A DNA stretch of 64,000 nt from a virus, in IMG/VR virus record IMGVR_UViG_3300032249_000373, positions 41,871 to 105,870 of that record; one strand, given 5' to 3'. The notes under the pieces were generated by a model that saw nothing but the letters and a program-made list of their open reading frames with translations, was not told the origin of the DNA and made no database searches. Shown in pieces: positions 1 through 11,400 of the stretch. How positions within the stretch are numbered: the first letter of the stretch is position 1; each line of letters begins with the position of its first letter. The position numbers and the translations under genes were made by a program.

Positions 1-3000
1 AACTCGGTTAAGGGCATTCAGGTTCTTCGTAAAGGCTATCAGCAACTTGCAGCGGGATCAACTGATGCAGCATTAAAGACACAATATTTATCACAAGAAG
101 AATTAGAAAATATTTCTATAAGTAATGCTCTTTATTCTAAGCACCAACAACTCTCTTCAGCATATGCACTAGAAGCATCAGCGTTAGCATCACTAACAAG
201 TGTTTACTCTAAGGCTAACGCTTCTATGGGAGCCTTTGCAGCAAGTAATCCAGGAATGTTTATGCCAAGAGGAGGATTACTACTTCCAAAGAAATTTGCG
301 GGAGGAACAACATCTGTTCCAGGACCAAAGGGAGCAGGAGATGTAATTCCAGCAATGCTATCACCTGGAGAATCCGTTATTCCAGTAAAGCAAACACAAA
401 AGTATTCAGGGTTTATTAATCAGATTATTCAAGACAAGGTTCCAGGATTTTTTGCTGGAAGAGTTGGAGCCTTGCCATCATCTCCAAATATTGTAAGAGG
501 CTCATCTGCAAGAGGACCTATTGGACCTATGGCTCCAGTTATTCCAATTGGAGCAAGGCCAATTTCACCATCACTCCCTGGAATTAGGTATTCTCAAGAA
601 GGAGACAAGGTTCGTGTTTTTGCTGGTGATACATCTTTCCTAATTCCACTAAAAGATATTAGTACATTTAAAGTTAAACTTGAAGAAAATGAAGCATGGA
701 TGAAGTCACCAATCCATGGAAGTGGAAATAAAAATGTAAGAAAAGATAATACAGAACAAGCACTAATTAAAGCAATTACAAGACCACTAAGTGGAGGTAA
801 AAAGCCTTCACTACGTGAACAATCAGAAATTATTAAACCAGGAGATATATATACTCGTCTTCCAAAAGCAGGTGCACAAAGAAAGAGTAATCAAAACCAA
901 GATATTGCAGATAAGAGATTTAGGGCATTAGTTAAATCAAAAAATCCTCATCTTGCAAAACTACAAAATTATTTACAAAATGAAGAAAAGGTTTATCTTG
1001 AAAGAGTATTAGGTCCAGATGTTGTACAGTCTTTAAAGGGTTTTGATGCTAAGAAACTAACCCCAAGTCACATTAGAGAAGTGAGATCTCAGAATCGCAC
1101 ACCTGAAGATTGGGCACCAAGTAAAATTGCAAGAGACTGGGCATGGTTTAACTCTGCACTAAGAGGAACTAAATTTGGAAAAGTTAAGGGTGGGCATCCA
1201 GTAAATGCTGCACAAGCAAGAGAACTTCTTGATAATCTAAAAATGACTCCATTTGAAAACCTTCCAAATGATAAAAAGGCTCTTCAAACTGTACTTGAAT
1301 ATAGATTAAATCGCCAACCTTCATATTACGATGACTTTAGATTTATAGACAATGCAATGATGAAGGTTAATCCAGTAAAGTTGGCTGGTGGAGTTGTTTC
1401 TCTTGGAATGCCAATTCCATTTAAAAAGGTACAAGCACAACGTGCAATGGCAGAAAAAATAGATGCACAAATTAAGGAAAGTAGATTTAAGAATCTTCCT
1501 GTTACAGACACTGGAAGAAAAATACAAAAACTTGGTGGATTTAGCGTTGGTTCAATTTCAAGAGCGGTCAATGGAGTTTATCAATTACCAAATGGTAGAA
1601 CTGTAGTTTACAAGGCTGTAGAAAGTGAAGAGGCTGCTTTAGCAGAAATGCGAATGTCTACCTTAATGAGAAAGGGTAGCGAACTTGATACTCCATCAAA
1701 TCAATCAATTAAGGTTATTGCAGATCCAACAGACTTAAGTAAACAAAGAAAAGTCCTTGTTATTGAATCAGACTATAACCCAAGATTTGCTAATCCAACT
1801 GGAGAGTTTACACCAAAACAATTTATTAAACAAACCCTAGCCTCTGGTATTCGTGGAGATAAGGATCTTAAGACAGACAATGTTAGTGGTAACGATGTAG
1901 TAGATATGAGTAATGCTGGAGTATTCCCGACTGCATCAAATAGAGTTAAATATGCAGATGAGATGAAGTCAGTAGAAGAGCAACTTTTAATAAACTTTGG
2001 AGCAGTAAAGGGTGGAGCATCAAAAGACTTTTCAAGATCTGTTCAAGGAATTGCTGCAGAAATGGGTTTTACAAAATTTAAAAACGCAATGCTTAAAGAA
2101 ATTGAAGAATCTATTCCTAGATATAAAGCAACAATTGATACATTTAAGTTAAACCCAAGAGAAAGAGAACTTTACGATGCTGTAGTTGCTCGTTTAGAAG
2201 ATGCTAAAAAAGCAGACTGGAAGAAGATTTACAATGCTGCTGTTGGTGATATTCCAGCATATGCAAATGGAATTGTTTCAGTCCCTGGCCCAAAGGGTGC
2301 TGGAGATATTCAGCCTGCAATGCTTTCACCAGGTGAAGCGGTAATTCCTGCAAAACAATCTGAAAAGTATATGCCACTTATTCGTTCAATGATTGCAGAT
2401 AATGTTCCTGGGTATGAAGCATCAAATGTTGAATGGGATGGTAGCCCAAGATCACTAAGACCAGGTGGAAAATATGCAGGACCAACTCCTACACCAGGTA
2501 TGGATTCTTGGGGAGATCCAATTAAAGAACCTACACCAACAAAGACAAGATTAAAAAATGCAATTACTTCAGTTGTAAGAGACAAAGATATTAATGCAGT
2601 TAAAAACTTTGCAGCAGAAGCAACAAAGGCTGGTAAAGAAACCAAAATTGCAGGAAAAGCAATGGAAGGTGTAAGAAAGGCTGGCTCTCGTGTTACAGCA
2701 TCCTTTACTGGTACTGAAAAAGCAGTAGATGGAACAACGGATGCACTTGGAAAAGATAAGACTCGTGGATTCCGTGGATTTTTATCAGGGTACGGAAACG
2801 TATCTCAAACAGTTACAAATGAAGATGGAACTACAAGAGCAGCAACCGCTGCAGAGCGCACCAATGCACGTCAAATGAACAGAATGAACTTTACACAAAA
2901 GATGATGCCTATGCAGATGGCTGGAATGATGATTCCAATGGCTGCAGGTATGGTTGCTCAAAAAAATCCAGATGGTGCTATAGCAAAGAACATGGATGCA

Positions 3001-6000
3001 ATTATGATGTTGTCTATGTTAACCATGCTTTTGCCAATGCTTAATAGTCCACTTAAATTACTTGCAGCAACTGCAGTTGGTCTTACTATTGTGTTTAAGA
3101 TGCAGTCAGCAGCAATTAAAAAGAATATGATTGAAGGACAAAAGCAAGCAGAAGCAATGAGCATGACAACCAAAAATCTTGAAGAACTTGGCAAGATCAC
3201 TGGAAGAGTTTCTATAACTCAAACTGCTGCAGCAAAAAGAGCAGGAAGAAACACTGATATTTCTCCAGTAAGCATGGACTTTGGATCTAATATTATATCT
3301 AGTAGCGAATTTGGCAAAAACCTTAAAAAGACATTTAATAGCGCAATAGTAGACCTAGGAGAAGGAGCAGCAGTTAACTCACTAGTTAATCAACTAGGAA
3401 CTGCAGTATCTCAAGGAGTTTTAAATTCAGAGCAAGCACAATCAATTGCGATTGCACTTACAAGAGATTTAAAAGATGCAAGACTTGAGGTTAATGTAAG
3501 AGGAAGATTAATTCAACTTCTTGGTCCTAATGGAAAAAATGTTTTAGATAATCCACTACAAGTACAACTTGAATTAGTTACCACTGGAGAAAAGGTAGCA
3601 CAGGCTGCAATTGAAAACCTTAATAAAGTTGCAAGACAACAAAAGGGTATTAATACTATAGGAGAAGGTTTACAACTAGCAGGAGGAACAGTTGGCGGTG
3701 CTTTAATTGGAGCAAGAGCAGGAAGCCAAGCAGCAAGTATGGTTGCTGGAAGAGGATTAATTGCACAAGAAATGGCAATGACTGGCGCTAAGGGTGCAGG
3801 AGTTCTAGGCAGAGTAGCATCAGGAGTAAGAGTAGCACGAACTGCAGGACTTGTTGCTAGTGGAGCAGCAACGGCAACAGGAGTTGGAGCACCTTTTGGA
3901 GCAGTTGGTGCAGCAATTACAGCAGTTATTACTGGCGGTATTGATCTAGCAATTAGAAACTGGCAAAAGGGTAAAGAAAAAGCAGTAATAGCAAAAGCAG
4001 CAGGTGTAGTTCAAGGACTTGTTTCACAAAATATAACTGCTTCACAAGGAAGTATAGACGCATTAACCTCAATCTTTGATACATCAATTGCAAATCTTGA
4101 GTTAAAGAAAAAGACTTTAAAGACAGACAAAGAACGAGCAGCAGTTGATTTAGAAATTGCTGGACTAGAATCTAAAAAGCAGTCTGGTCTACAAACATTA
4201 AGACAAAAACAAGCAAAGATGCTTGAAGATGTTTCTTCAAACTATGATCAAGTTTCAGGTGCAGACTTTCTTGAAAAAATTAGTCCATTTGGTTCTGGCC
4301 GTGGACAAGTTCGTGATAAATATATGGAAGCATTTGCAGTTGGAATGCAAGATAAGTTTAAAGATAATGCACCACTTAAAGCACAGGCTGCAGCGCTTCA
4401 GTCACAACTTGACCAAATTGGTGATGATAAGGTAACACTTGAGATTTCAACCTTAGTTACTTCAGATGTTTTAACTCCTGGCGAGGCATCTGTATTAGTT
4501 AGCACTTTAACCAAGACTGGCGGAGACATAAAGAAAAATCTAAATGCACTTGTGTCAGTTCAAGGAACAGAAGGCGTTCAAAGATTATCTACAATTCTAA
4601 CAATGCTTCCCAATGAAGATAATCAAAAGACCCTTGTTCTTGCTGTTAGAAACCTAAATAAAGCAGATGCAGATGCAACATTTAGTTCAATAGAAGAACT
4701 TGGAAAAATTCCAGATTATATTGGAATTAAGTTAGAAATTGAAACAGAAAAAAATGATCTGCCAAGAATTAAAGCACGAGGAAAAGAAATTGAAGCACTT
4801 AAAAAGCAATTCCCTAATGGACAAGTTACACTTAAGACTCTTGTTAAGATGCAAGAAGAAGCAGGTGGAGTTGGTAAAAACCTTACTCTAGATTCTGCAA
4901 TCAAGCAGTGGAGCGAGATAAGCAAACTTGATAAGAATGTTCAACTTCAAGCAATTTTAACTATTGGTTCTATTGAATATAGCGATAGTTTTGATAAAAT
5001 ATTAGATAGAGAATTAGAGGCTGACTTCTTAGAAAGAAACCCTAAATTCCGTGCAACTGCTGGAAGAAGCAGAACTGGTGAAAGATTAGCAACTACAAAG
5101 GTAGATCCAAAGGAAAAAGCAAAAGCCCTTGCAGAATTTAAAAAGAATGCAACAAATATAGAAAAAGCAAAAACAGAAGCACTAAATAAAATAAGAGAAG
5201 AACTTTTCCCAACAGCCCCTGTTAGTGGAGCAGTTGTTCCTGGCGCTACAACTCCAAAGGGTGATGGCCCAACAAGAGATGATTCATTCCTAAACGATCT
5301 TGCTCAAAGACTTAAGTTAGTTAAAGAGGGTGGATTCAATGCTCTTAAGCCATTAGAATCTTTAAGAAAATTCCTTAAGGATGGCGGTAAGGATTCAATA
5401 AACCCAGGCCTTGATGCACAGGCTGGAGCAATTAAACAAATAGAATCAGCAGCAAAGACTGCTGGAATTTCTATTGATAAAGACTTCATGGAAATTATTA
5501 GAGGCTTAGATGCAGAACAGTTTAAGTTGTGGTCAGAAACATTATTTGACATTGGCAAGAATGGAAGAATAACAGCGCTAAAGGATGACTTTGTAACCAT
5601 TAATGAAGGATTCCGCAAAGCAACAATTGGTGGATATATTCAAGATGTAAAGGATGCAAGTAAAGAAATTGAAAACCAAGTTACAGCGCATCAACTTTTA
5701 ACAAAAGAAGGATATAACTCACTTGAAATTCAAAAGATATTACAGAACGCAACTCTAACTGCAAAGATTGCTGCACAAGGAGGACTAAAAGCCACTAAGG
5801 AAGAACAAGCAGAGTTAAACAAAGAAATAGAAAAGACTATTAATCTTAATTATCAACTAAGTATGACTAAACTTGGTGATAATATTTCAGAGACAAAGAT
5901 GCAGGTTGAGGCATTTAAGAGGCTTACTGCTGCTGGGGTAAAGCATGAAGTTATTCTTGAAATATTAAAGGATAAGAATAATGCTTTTGCAATTGCTTCA

Positions 6001-7836
6001 GCCGATGCAACTGTAAATACTAAAGATAAGTTTGGTGATTTAATAAATAAGACTAAGGAGTATTCTGATCTTCTTGAGTTAATTGCAAAACAAACAAAAA
6101 CTTTTGAACAAAAAACACAAGATGCTATTGATGCAAACATTGGTGCACTTGACCTACAGGCTAAGACATTACAGAATCAGTTTGATTTAGCAAACTTTGA
6201 ATTAAAGGCAAAGATAGTTGTTGCAGAAGATGCTGTTCAAAAGGTAAATGATGATATTCAAAAACAGCAAGATAAGATTGATAAGATTAATTTTGAACTT
6301 AAGTACGACTCAAAGATTGGTCAAAATCTTCTTGATGACATCCAGGAAAATATTAACGATGCCCAAAGAAAAATGGAGATTGATTTTGATAGACCACTTC
6401 AGGCATTGTCTGATAGATCAGCGGTATTGTCAAATGACCTAACTTTAATTGATAAGGCTACAGAAGCAATCAATGAGAAATATGATGCTCAAGAAAAGGC
6501 ATTACAGACAATATCTGAACTTAATCAAGAAATTGCTGCACAAGAGCAAAAGAGAATTTCTCTTGCTGACGCATTGTCTCAGGGTGACATCTCTGCAGCA
6601 GCACAACTAGCAAATGAAATGAGATCTACTGCAGCAGATGCAGCAAATCGTAGATCTGGAGAATTTCTTGCAGCAGCAAGAAAGGCTGAAACAGAGGCCC
6701 TTGTATCTTCAAGTGGTATGACAAAGGCACAAATTGAAGCAGAACAGTTTAGAATTAGCCAGCAGTCTTATGCTCTTGAACAACAAAGAAAAACTATTCA
6801 ATCACAGATTCTTTCATTAGAGGATCAAGTTTATAATATAACAGAATTAAGAGAAGTAAAACTTTTAGCAATTAGAGATGTTGAAACTGTAATTGATGGA
6901 ATTAAGGCAAATCAATTATTTAATGCACAACAAGTATTAGATAGATTACAGAATGAACTTGATGCTAATCAAAAAATACTTGATGCAAAACTTCTTGCAA
7001 TTGATAAAGAAAAACTAGGATGGGAATCTATACAGATTCAACTTGATGCTTATAAACTTAAGTTAGAAGAAATTAATAATGGCCCACTTAAGACTATGAA
7101 AGATATTGTTAATTCAATCACTGCAGCACTTTCACAAATTAATAATGCTAAGTATTCACCAACAAGTCCATTTGTCCCACCTGCTGCAAGTACTGCAACA
7201 CCTGCACAGGTTACAGCAGCAACTGATGCAGCAAACGCAGCAGCAGATGCATCTGACGCAGCAAACAAAAAGGCAGAAGAAGAATTAAATGCACAACTTG
7301 CAGCACAAGCAAAGGCTGATGCCGAAGCAGCAGCAACAAGTGCAGCACTAAAGAAAGCAATAGAAGATGCAAAGAAAGCAATTGCAGATGCAGCAAAGGC
7401 AGGAGAGCCAGCATCCAAGGCCTACATGGCTCAACAAAAAGCAGAGCAAGAGAGACTTTTAGCAATTGAAAAGCAAAAAGCACAATATGCAGCAATGGCA
7501 GCAGGATATGCATCAAGAGGTCGGCAGGCAGGCTATGCAAGTGGTGGAATGGTCAAGCCTAAGTATTTTGCGGTAGGTGGAAAAGCAAGAGGAACCGATA
7601 TTATTCCAGCAATGCTTACCCCTGGCGAATTCGTAATGAGTAAATATGCAGTTGACTCATATGGTGTTGATAAAATGAAGGCTATTAATTCTGGCTCATA
7701 CGAAGGCGAGAAGGTGTATAATTATAATCTAAACGTCAATGTTAAATCTGATGCAAATCCAGAGGATATTGCAAGAGTTGTTATGACACAAATTAGACAA
7801 GTTGACTCACAGAGAATTAGGACACAGAGGGGCTAA
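1..7836 (+). CDS. Tail tape measure protein, 5' end outside window
   Basis: The reading frame is open from base 1, so the true start lies upstream; at least 2,611 residues are present. Tape measure proteins fill the tail tube and set its length. Visible parts: a first GAGD..PAMLSPGE motif (about 330-375), a kinase-like segment (about 1530-2250, see findings), a second PAMLSPGE motif (2300-2350), hydrophobic Met-rich stretches (2900-3100) that could span a membrane during ejection, Gly/Ala-rich helices (3670-3960), a long coiled-coil region (about 6060-7100), an Ala-rich stretch, and a C-terminal PAMLTPGE copy (7600-7640) of the kind often seen near tape-measure ends. At roughly 1.5 angstrom per residue the tail would be about 390 nm if all residues counted, which they may not. 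It directly abuts the next tail gene. Confidence 0.93.
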   Translation, partial: NSVKGIQVLRKGYQQLAAGSTDAALKTQYLSQEELENISISNALYSKHQQLSSAYALEASALASLTSVYSKANASMGAFAASNPGMFMPRGGLLLPKKFAGGTTSVPGPKGAGDVIPAMLSPGESVIPVKQTQKYSGFINQIIQDKVPGFFAGRVGALPSSPNIVRGSSARGPIGPMAPVIPIGARPISPSLPGIRYSQEGDKVRVFAGDTSFLIPLKDISTFKVKLEENEAWMKSPIHGSGNKNVRKDNTEQALIKAITRPLSGGKKPSLREQSEIIKPGDIYTRLPKAGAQRKSNQNQDIADKRFRALVKSKNPHLAKLQNYLQNEEKVYLERVLGPDVVQSLKGFDAKKLTPSHIREVRSQNRTPEDWAPSKIARDWAWFNSALRGTKFGKVKGGHPVNAAQARELLDNLKMTPFENLPNDKKALQTVLEYRLNRQPSYYDDFRFIDNAMMKVNPVKLAGGVVSLGMPIPFKKVQAQRAMAEKIDAQIKESRFKNLPVTDTGRKIQKLGGFSVGSISRAVNGVYQLPNGRTVVYKAVESEEAALAEMRMSTLMRKGSELDTPSNQSIKVIADPTDLSKQRKVLVIESDYNPRFANPTGEFTPKQFIKQTLASGIRGDKDLKTDNVSGNDVVDMSNAGVFPTASNRVKYADEMKSVEEQLLINFGAVKGGASKDFSRSVQGIAAEMGFTKFKNAMLKEIEESIPRYKATIDTFKLNPRERELYDAVVARLEDAKKADWKKIYNAAVGDIPAYANGIVSVPGPKGAGDIQPAMLSPGEAVIPAKQSEKYMPLIRSMIADNVPGYEASNVEWDGSPRSLRPGGKYAGPTPTPGMDSWGDPIKEPTPTKTRLKNAITSVVRDKDINAVKNFAAEATKAGKETKIAGKAMEGVRKAGSRVTASFTGTEKAVDGTTDALGKDKTRGFRGFLSGYGNVSQTVTNEDGTTRAATAAERTNARQMNRMNFTQKMMPMQMAGMMIPMAAGMVAQKNPDGAIAKNMDAIMMLSMLTMLLPMLNSPLKLLAATAVGLTIVFKMQSAAIKKNMIEGQKQAEAMSMTTKNLEELGKITGRVSITQTAAAKRAGRNTDISPVSMDFGSNIISSSEFGKNLKKTFNSAIVDLGEGAAVNSLVNQLGTAVSQGVLNSEQAQSIAIALTRDLKDARLEVNVRGRLIQLLGPNGKNVLDNPLQVQLELVTTGEKVAQAAIENLNKVARQQKGINTIGEGLQLAGGTVGGALIGARAGSQAASMVAGRGLIAQEMAMTGAKGAGVLGRVASGVRVARTAGLVASGAATATGVGAPFGAVGAAITAVITGGIDLAIRNWQKGKEKAVIAKAAGVVQGLVSQNITASQGSIDALTSIFDTSIANLELKKKTLKTDKERAAVDLEIAGLESKKQSGLQTLRQKQAKMLEDVSSNYDQVSGADFLEKISPFGSGRGQVRDKYMEAFAVGMQDKFKDNAPLKAQAAALQSQLDQIGDDKVTLEISTLVTSDVLTPGEASVLVSTLTKTGGDIKKNLNALVSVQGTEGVQRLSTILTMLPNEDNQKTLVLAVRNLNKADADATFSSIEELGKIPDYIGIKLEIETEKNDLPRIKARGKEIEALKKQFPNGQVTLKTLVKMQEEAGGVGKNLTLDSAIKQWSEISKLDKNVQLQAILTIGSIEYSDSFDKILDRELEADFLERNPKFRATAGRSRTGERLATTKVDPKEKAKALAEFKKNATNIEKAKTEALNKIREELFPTAPVSGAVVPGATTPKGDGPTRDDSFLNDLAQRLKLVKEGGFNALKPLESLRKFLKDGGKDSINPGLDAQAGAIKQIESAAKTAGISIDKDFMEIIRGLDAEQFKLWSETLFDIGKNGRITALKDDFVTINEGFRKATIGGYIQDVKDASKEIENQVTAHQLLTKEGYNSLEIQKILQNATLTAKIAAQGGLKATKEEQAELNKEIEKTINLNYQLSMTKLGDNISETKMQVEAFKRLTAAGVKHEVILEILKDKNNAFAIASADATVNTKDKFGDLINKTKEYSDLLELIAKQTKTFEQKTQDAIDANIGALDLQAKTLQNQFDLANFELKAKIVVAEDAVQKVNDDIQKQQDKIDKINFELKYDSKIGQNLLDDIQENINDAQRKMEIDFDRPLQALSDRSAVLSNDLTLIDKATEAINEKYDAQEKALQTISELNQEIAAQEQKRISLADALSQGDISAAAQLANEMRSTAADAANRRSGEFLAAARKAETEALVSSSGMTKAQIEAEQFRISQQSYALEQQRKTIQSQILSLEDQVYNITELREVKLLAIRDVETVIDGIKANQLFNAQQVLDRLQNELDANQKILDAKLLAIDKEKLGWESIQIQLDAYKLKLEEINNGPLKTMKDIVNSITAALSQINNAKYSPTSPFVPPAASTATPAQVTAATDAANAAADASDAANKKAEEELNAQLAAQAKADAEAAATSAALKKAIEDAKKAIADAAKAGEPASKAYMAQQKAEQERLLAIEKQKAQYAAMAAGYASRGRQAGYASGGMVKPKYFAVGGKARGTDIIPAMLTPGEFVMSKYAVDSYGVDKMKAINSGSYEGEKVYNYNLNVNVKSDANPEDIARVVMTQIRQVDSQRIRTQRG

Positions 7837-8472
7837 ATGGCTACAGCAGCGTATTTGACAGGTAGACGTAGGTATCAGCGCCCACAAGCCCTACTGTGGT
7901 CTGAGAACCCTGGCACACTCGTTAATGGGGTATACCTACCAGACGGCTATGAAGTACAAGGTAACTTTGCAGGGTCTACAGATCCAGATCTAGTTAATCA
8001 ATTTCTCATTCTTTCAGACCATAATCGTGGGGAACTAAATTTTACACCAATAAGAATAGAGCAAAGACAAAGAACTATCAATGGACGTATGCGTTCATAC
8101 CACATAGCAGACAAACTAACAATGTCTGTTTCCTGGAGTAACTTGCCATCAAGGTCATATTTTCAAGATGCAGGGTTTTTGTCTACTGGCTTATCTCCTG
8201 ACAAAAATACAACTGGAGAGTTTACCTCAGATGGTGGAGCAGGTGGAGTAGAACTGCTTGATTGGTATGAAAACCACACAGGACCTTTTTGGATGTTTCT
8301 AGCATATGACAAGTACTCAAACTTTGGTAACGATGACGCAGCCTATGGCCATCTTGCACAATATAATCAAATAATGCAGGTTTATATAACAGACTTTAAT
8401 TACTCTGTTGTAAAGCGTGGTGGGTCAAACCACGATCTCTGGAATATTTCGGTATCGCTGGAAGAGGTCTAA
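7837..8472 (+). CDS. Distal tail-like protein
   Basis: 211 residues. The ATG follows the tape measure stop without a gap, and its stop abuts the next ATG, so it belongs to the tail operon. It has no transmembrane segments and is rich in aromatic and beta-type residues. Position between tape measure and hub-like protein is where distal tail (Dit) proteins normally lie, and the length fits. I recognise no diagnostic motif, so the role comes from synteny; another minor tail protein is possible. Confidence 0.6.
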   Translation: MATAAYLTGRRRYQRPQALLWSENPGTLVNGVYLPDGYEVQGNFAGSTDPDLVNQFLILSDHNRGELNFTPIRIEQRQRTINGRMRSYHIADKLTMSVSWSNLPSRSYFQDAGFLSTGLSPDKNTTGEFTSDGGAGGVELLDWYENHTGPFWMFLAYDKYSNFGNDDAAYGHLAQYNQIMQVYITDFNYSVVKRGGSNHDLWNISVSLEEV

Positions 8473-11400
8473 ATGTTTGTTAGTGAGACATTAAAGACAC
8501 ATTTAGAAACATCTTCAACAGTACACTTACAGTCATTAGTTTTGGCTGAGTGGAATATGAATATGCCAGATAATATATTTAAACTTGGAAACTACAGATA
8601 TAGACCAACTGGATCAGATGTTCAATACCGAACACTTCCTTTAACATTTGATAGCCTAGATGAAGGAAATTACTATACAGGTGCAACAGATGCCGATGTT
8701 GTTGTAGATGGAGGGTTTGATAACTCTGGAGTCCCACAACTTTTTACATCAACTAAAGAAAAAATGAAAATGATATATTCTTTAGAAGACTGTGTAAAAC
8801 CTTTTAGGCCAAGATCTGGAATTAACAAGGCATCATATTTTGGCAATAAATATTTTGCAAACTCTGGTGTATCTCTTGCAGAAAGACCAAGATACTACAT
8901 GGCCTCAAGATATGACCAGTTTAAATATTGGTCATCATTTAGAACAGAGAATAATACTGAAAGAGGAATTGCAAAGAATGTATCTAATGGATTAAATTAT
9001 ATTGATGATGCTGTTCCTTTTGTAGTTTATAAGGAAAAGGTTCCAGCAAACAGACTTGTAGTAAAAATGCAAACAAATGTTGGAACTGCAGACCTTGGAA
9101 ATTTTATAAAAGATGGAAAAGTTTTTTCAGATCCGCTATACGGTACAACAAATAAAACAACTCCAATTAGATGGAAGATTCAATACCTGAATGAAGACAA
9201 TTGGGTTGATGCTTATTCTTTTGACGAAAATTCTGTTCGTGATGGCGGATCTCCAATTATTCCAGAAGATGGTTATGTTGAATTAGAATACGGATTAAAA
9301 ATTCCAGATGCATATAAGGATTCATATACCTTTATTGAAAAAATAGCATCTATAACACTATTGCCAGAGCAGTCGTTAAATGGAGATGGCTATCTCGTTG
9401 TTGAAAATACCAATGATCGTGGAACCTTGTATATTTGGAATGGTCTGGATGAAGAGTACGACTCTTTTGTTCCTGAGTATGGATGGATGCTTGGAACTGG
9501 AGTTTTAAACCGTTCATCAAAACTTATTACAGACCTAACAAGCCCAGATCTATTTACTAATGATGCACAAAACCAGACTACATATAGAGAATTTGCATAT
9601 CTTCGTGGCATAAGAGTTGTTGCAGAAACAATGAACAAATTTGATTCAACCTTTGATTTAATTGAGATGTCTCCTAGACTAATTGTAAATATATCAGACA
9701 AGGTTGTTGATTTTAATATTAAGAAGATTTTATCTGACATAGGAACTACATCTCTTCCAGTTGGACAGTTGCTTGCGTCTACTGGAACCCTATCTCTTTT
9801 TGACGACGATCAAGCATTTAATGAAAACAACACATCTAGTGTTGTTGCTAAATATATTAGAAAAAATATAAAGTTTCTTTTTTATGAATCAATCTTAGAT
9901 GTTGCAGGAGATGAGTATTCAGTTCCAATTAAAACCTTATACTCAGAAGGATTTCCTCAAGCAGATGTAACTGCAGCAAAGTTGTCAATAGAGTTAAGGG
10001 ACTTTTATTTCTTTTTAGAATCAATGCCTGCTCCTAGACTCCTTACAACACAGACATCATTAAGTTATGCAATATCAATGCTTCTTGATTACGTTGGATT
10101 TAGCAACTATACATTTAAACGTGTAGCAGATGAGTCAGATCCCATAATTCCATATTTTTTTGTTGCTCCAGATCAAAATGTTGCAGAAGTTTTAAATCAA
10201 TTAGCGGTATCAACTCAAAGTGCAATGTTCTTTGATGAATACAACAACTTTGTTGTAATGAGTAAAGATTATTTAATGCCAACGGCAACTCAGAGAGAAA
10301 TAGATTTTGTTTTATCTGGATCAAATAATCAAACTGACTCTGGCGTTGTAGAAAATTCTACTTCTGGAAATCTTCCTAATATTATTGCTATCGCATCACA
10401 AGATAAAAAGATTTATAATGATGGAAAAATTAACTACACAACTAGATATATTCAAAGATCTTACGGATCAATACGCCAATCAACAATGATTGATAAAGAA
10501 AAAACTTGGATATATAAGCCATCTCTTTTATGGGAAGTTGCAGGAACAGAAAATACAAAAACAATAAACGAACTTGCTTCAAGGCAGGGGAGTTATGTAT
10601 TAGGGGCAATGCCATTAAACTCAGACCTAGTTGGAACGGCACCAGTTGTAGCAGGAAATGTTCTTACAAATAATATAATTGATCTTGGAGAAAATGTTTA
10701 TTGGCTAACAAGATATAACGGATACCTATACTCTAATGGAGAGGTAATTAGATATGATGCTTCAGAGTTTGATATCACTGGAATTGGCAAGGTTTGGATT
10801 AGCAGCAATCAAGAATATCAAAAGTATTTTTCATCAATACCGTTTAACGGTAAGATATATCCTACGGGACTTGTAAGAATTTATGCAACACCAAACTATG
10901 AAACAGTAGATGGAATAACAAGACTACAGAACGGTGCTGTTGTTGACCATGGACGTGGACAGTTTGGAACTCAGATAGTTTCACATTCTGCTGGAATAAA
11001 TAATTATTGGACAAATAACGATAATGTTCGTGGATTAAACATGAAGTCTCAGTATCTATTTAGTACAAAGTTAGATACTGATCTTGCCTCTACACTTCCT
11101 GCAACTACTGTTGCAGCAGCAGGAGTAAGCAATGCAGTTGCAAAACAATCAACAAGAAACAGCATTATAAAGAATTTTATGGCTACAAGTTATTTAAGTG
11201 AAACAGAAGTAAATAATTTACCATCAACCCAAACAGGAACAATTCAGTCATCAGCATTGGTTTTTAATGGTCCATCATTTAAGACAACAGAAACTCCACT
11301 AAACTTTGTATCTTATGTATACAAAAATTTAGATAATGCCTATAGGCATTTTGGAACAAGGCTAAGAATTATTGGCAAAATTGAAAACAATACAACTAGA

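Noticed and set aside
7050-7540. Long antisense frames in the Ala-rich part of the tape measure
   Set aside because: Low-complexity GCA/AGC codons keep several frames open; no ribosome sites and the + strand frame is clearly coding.
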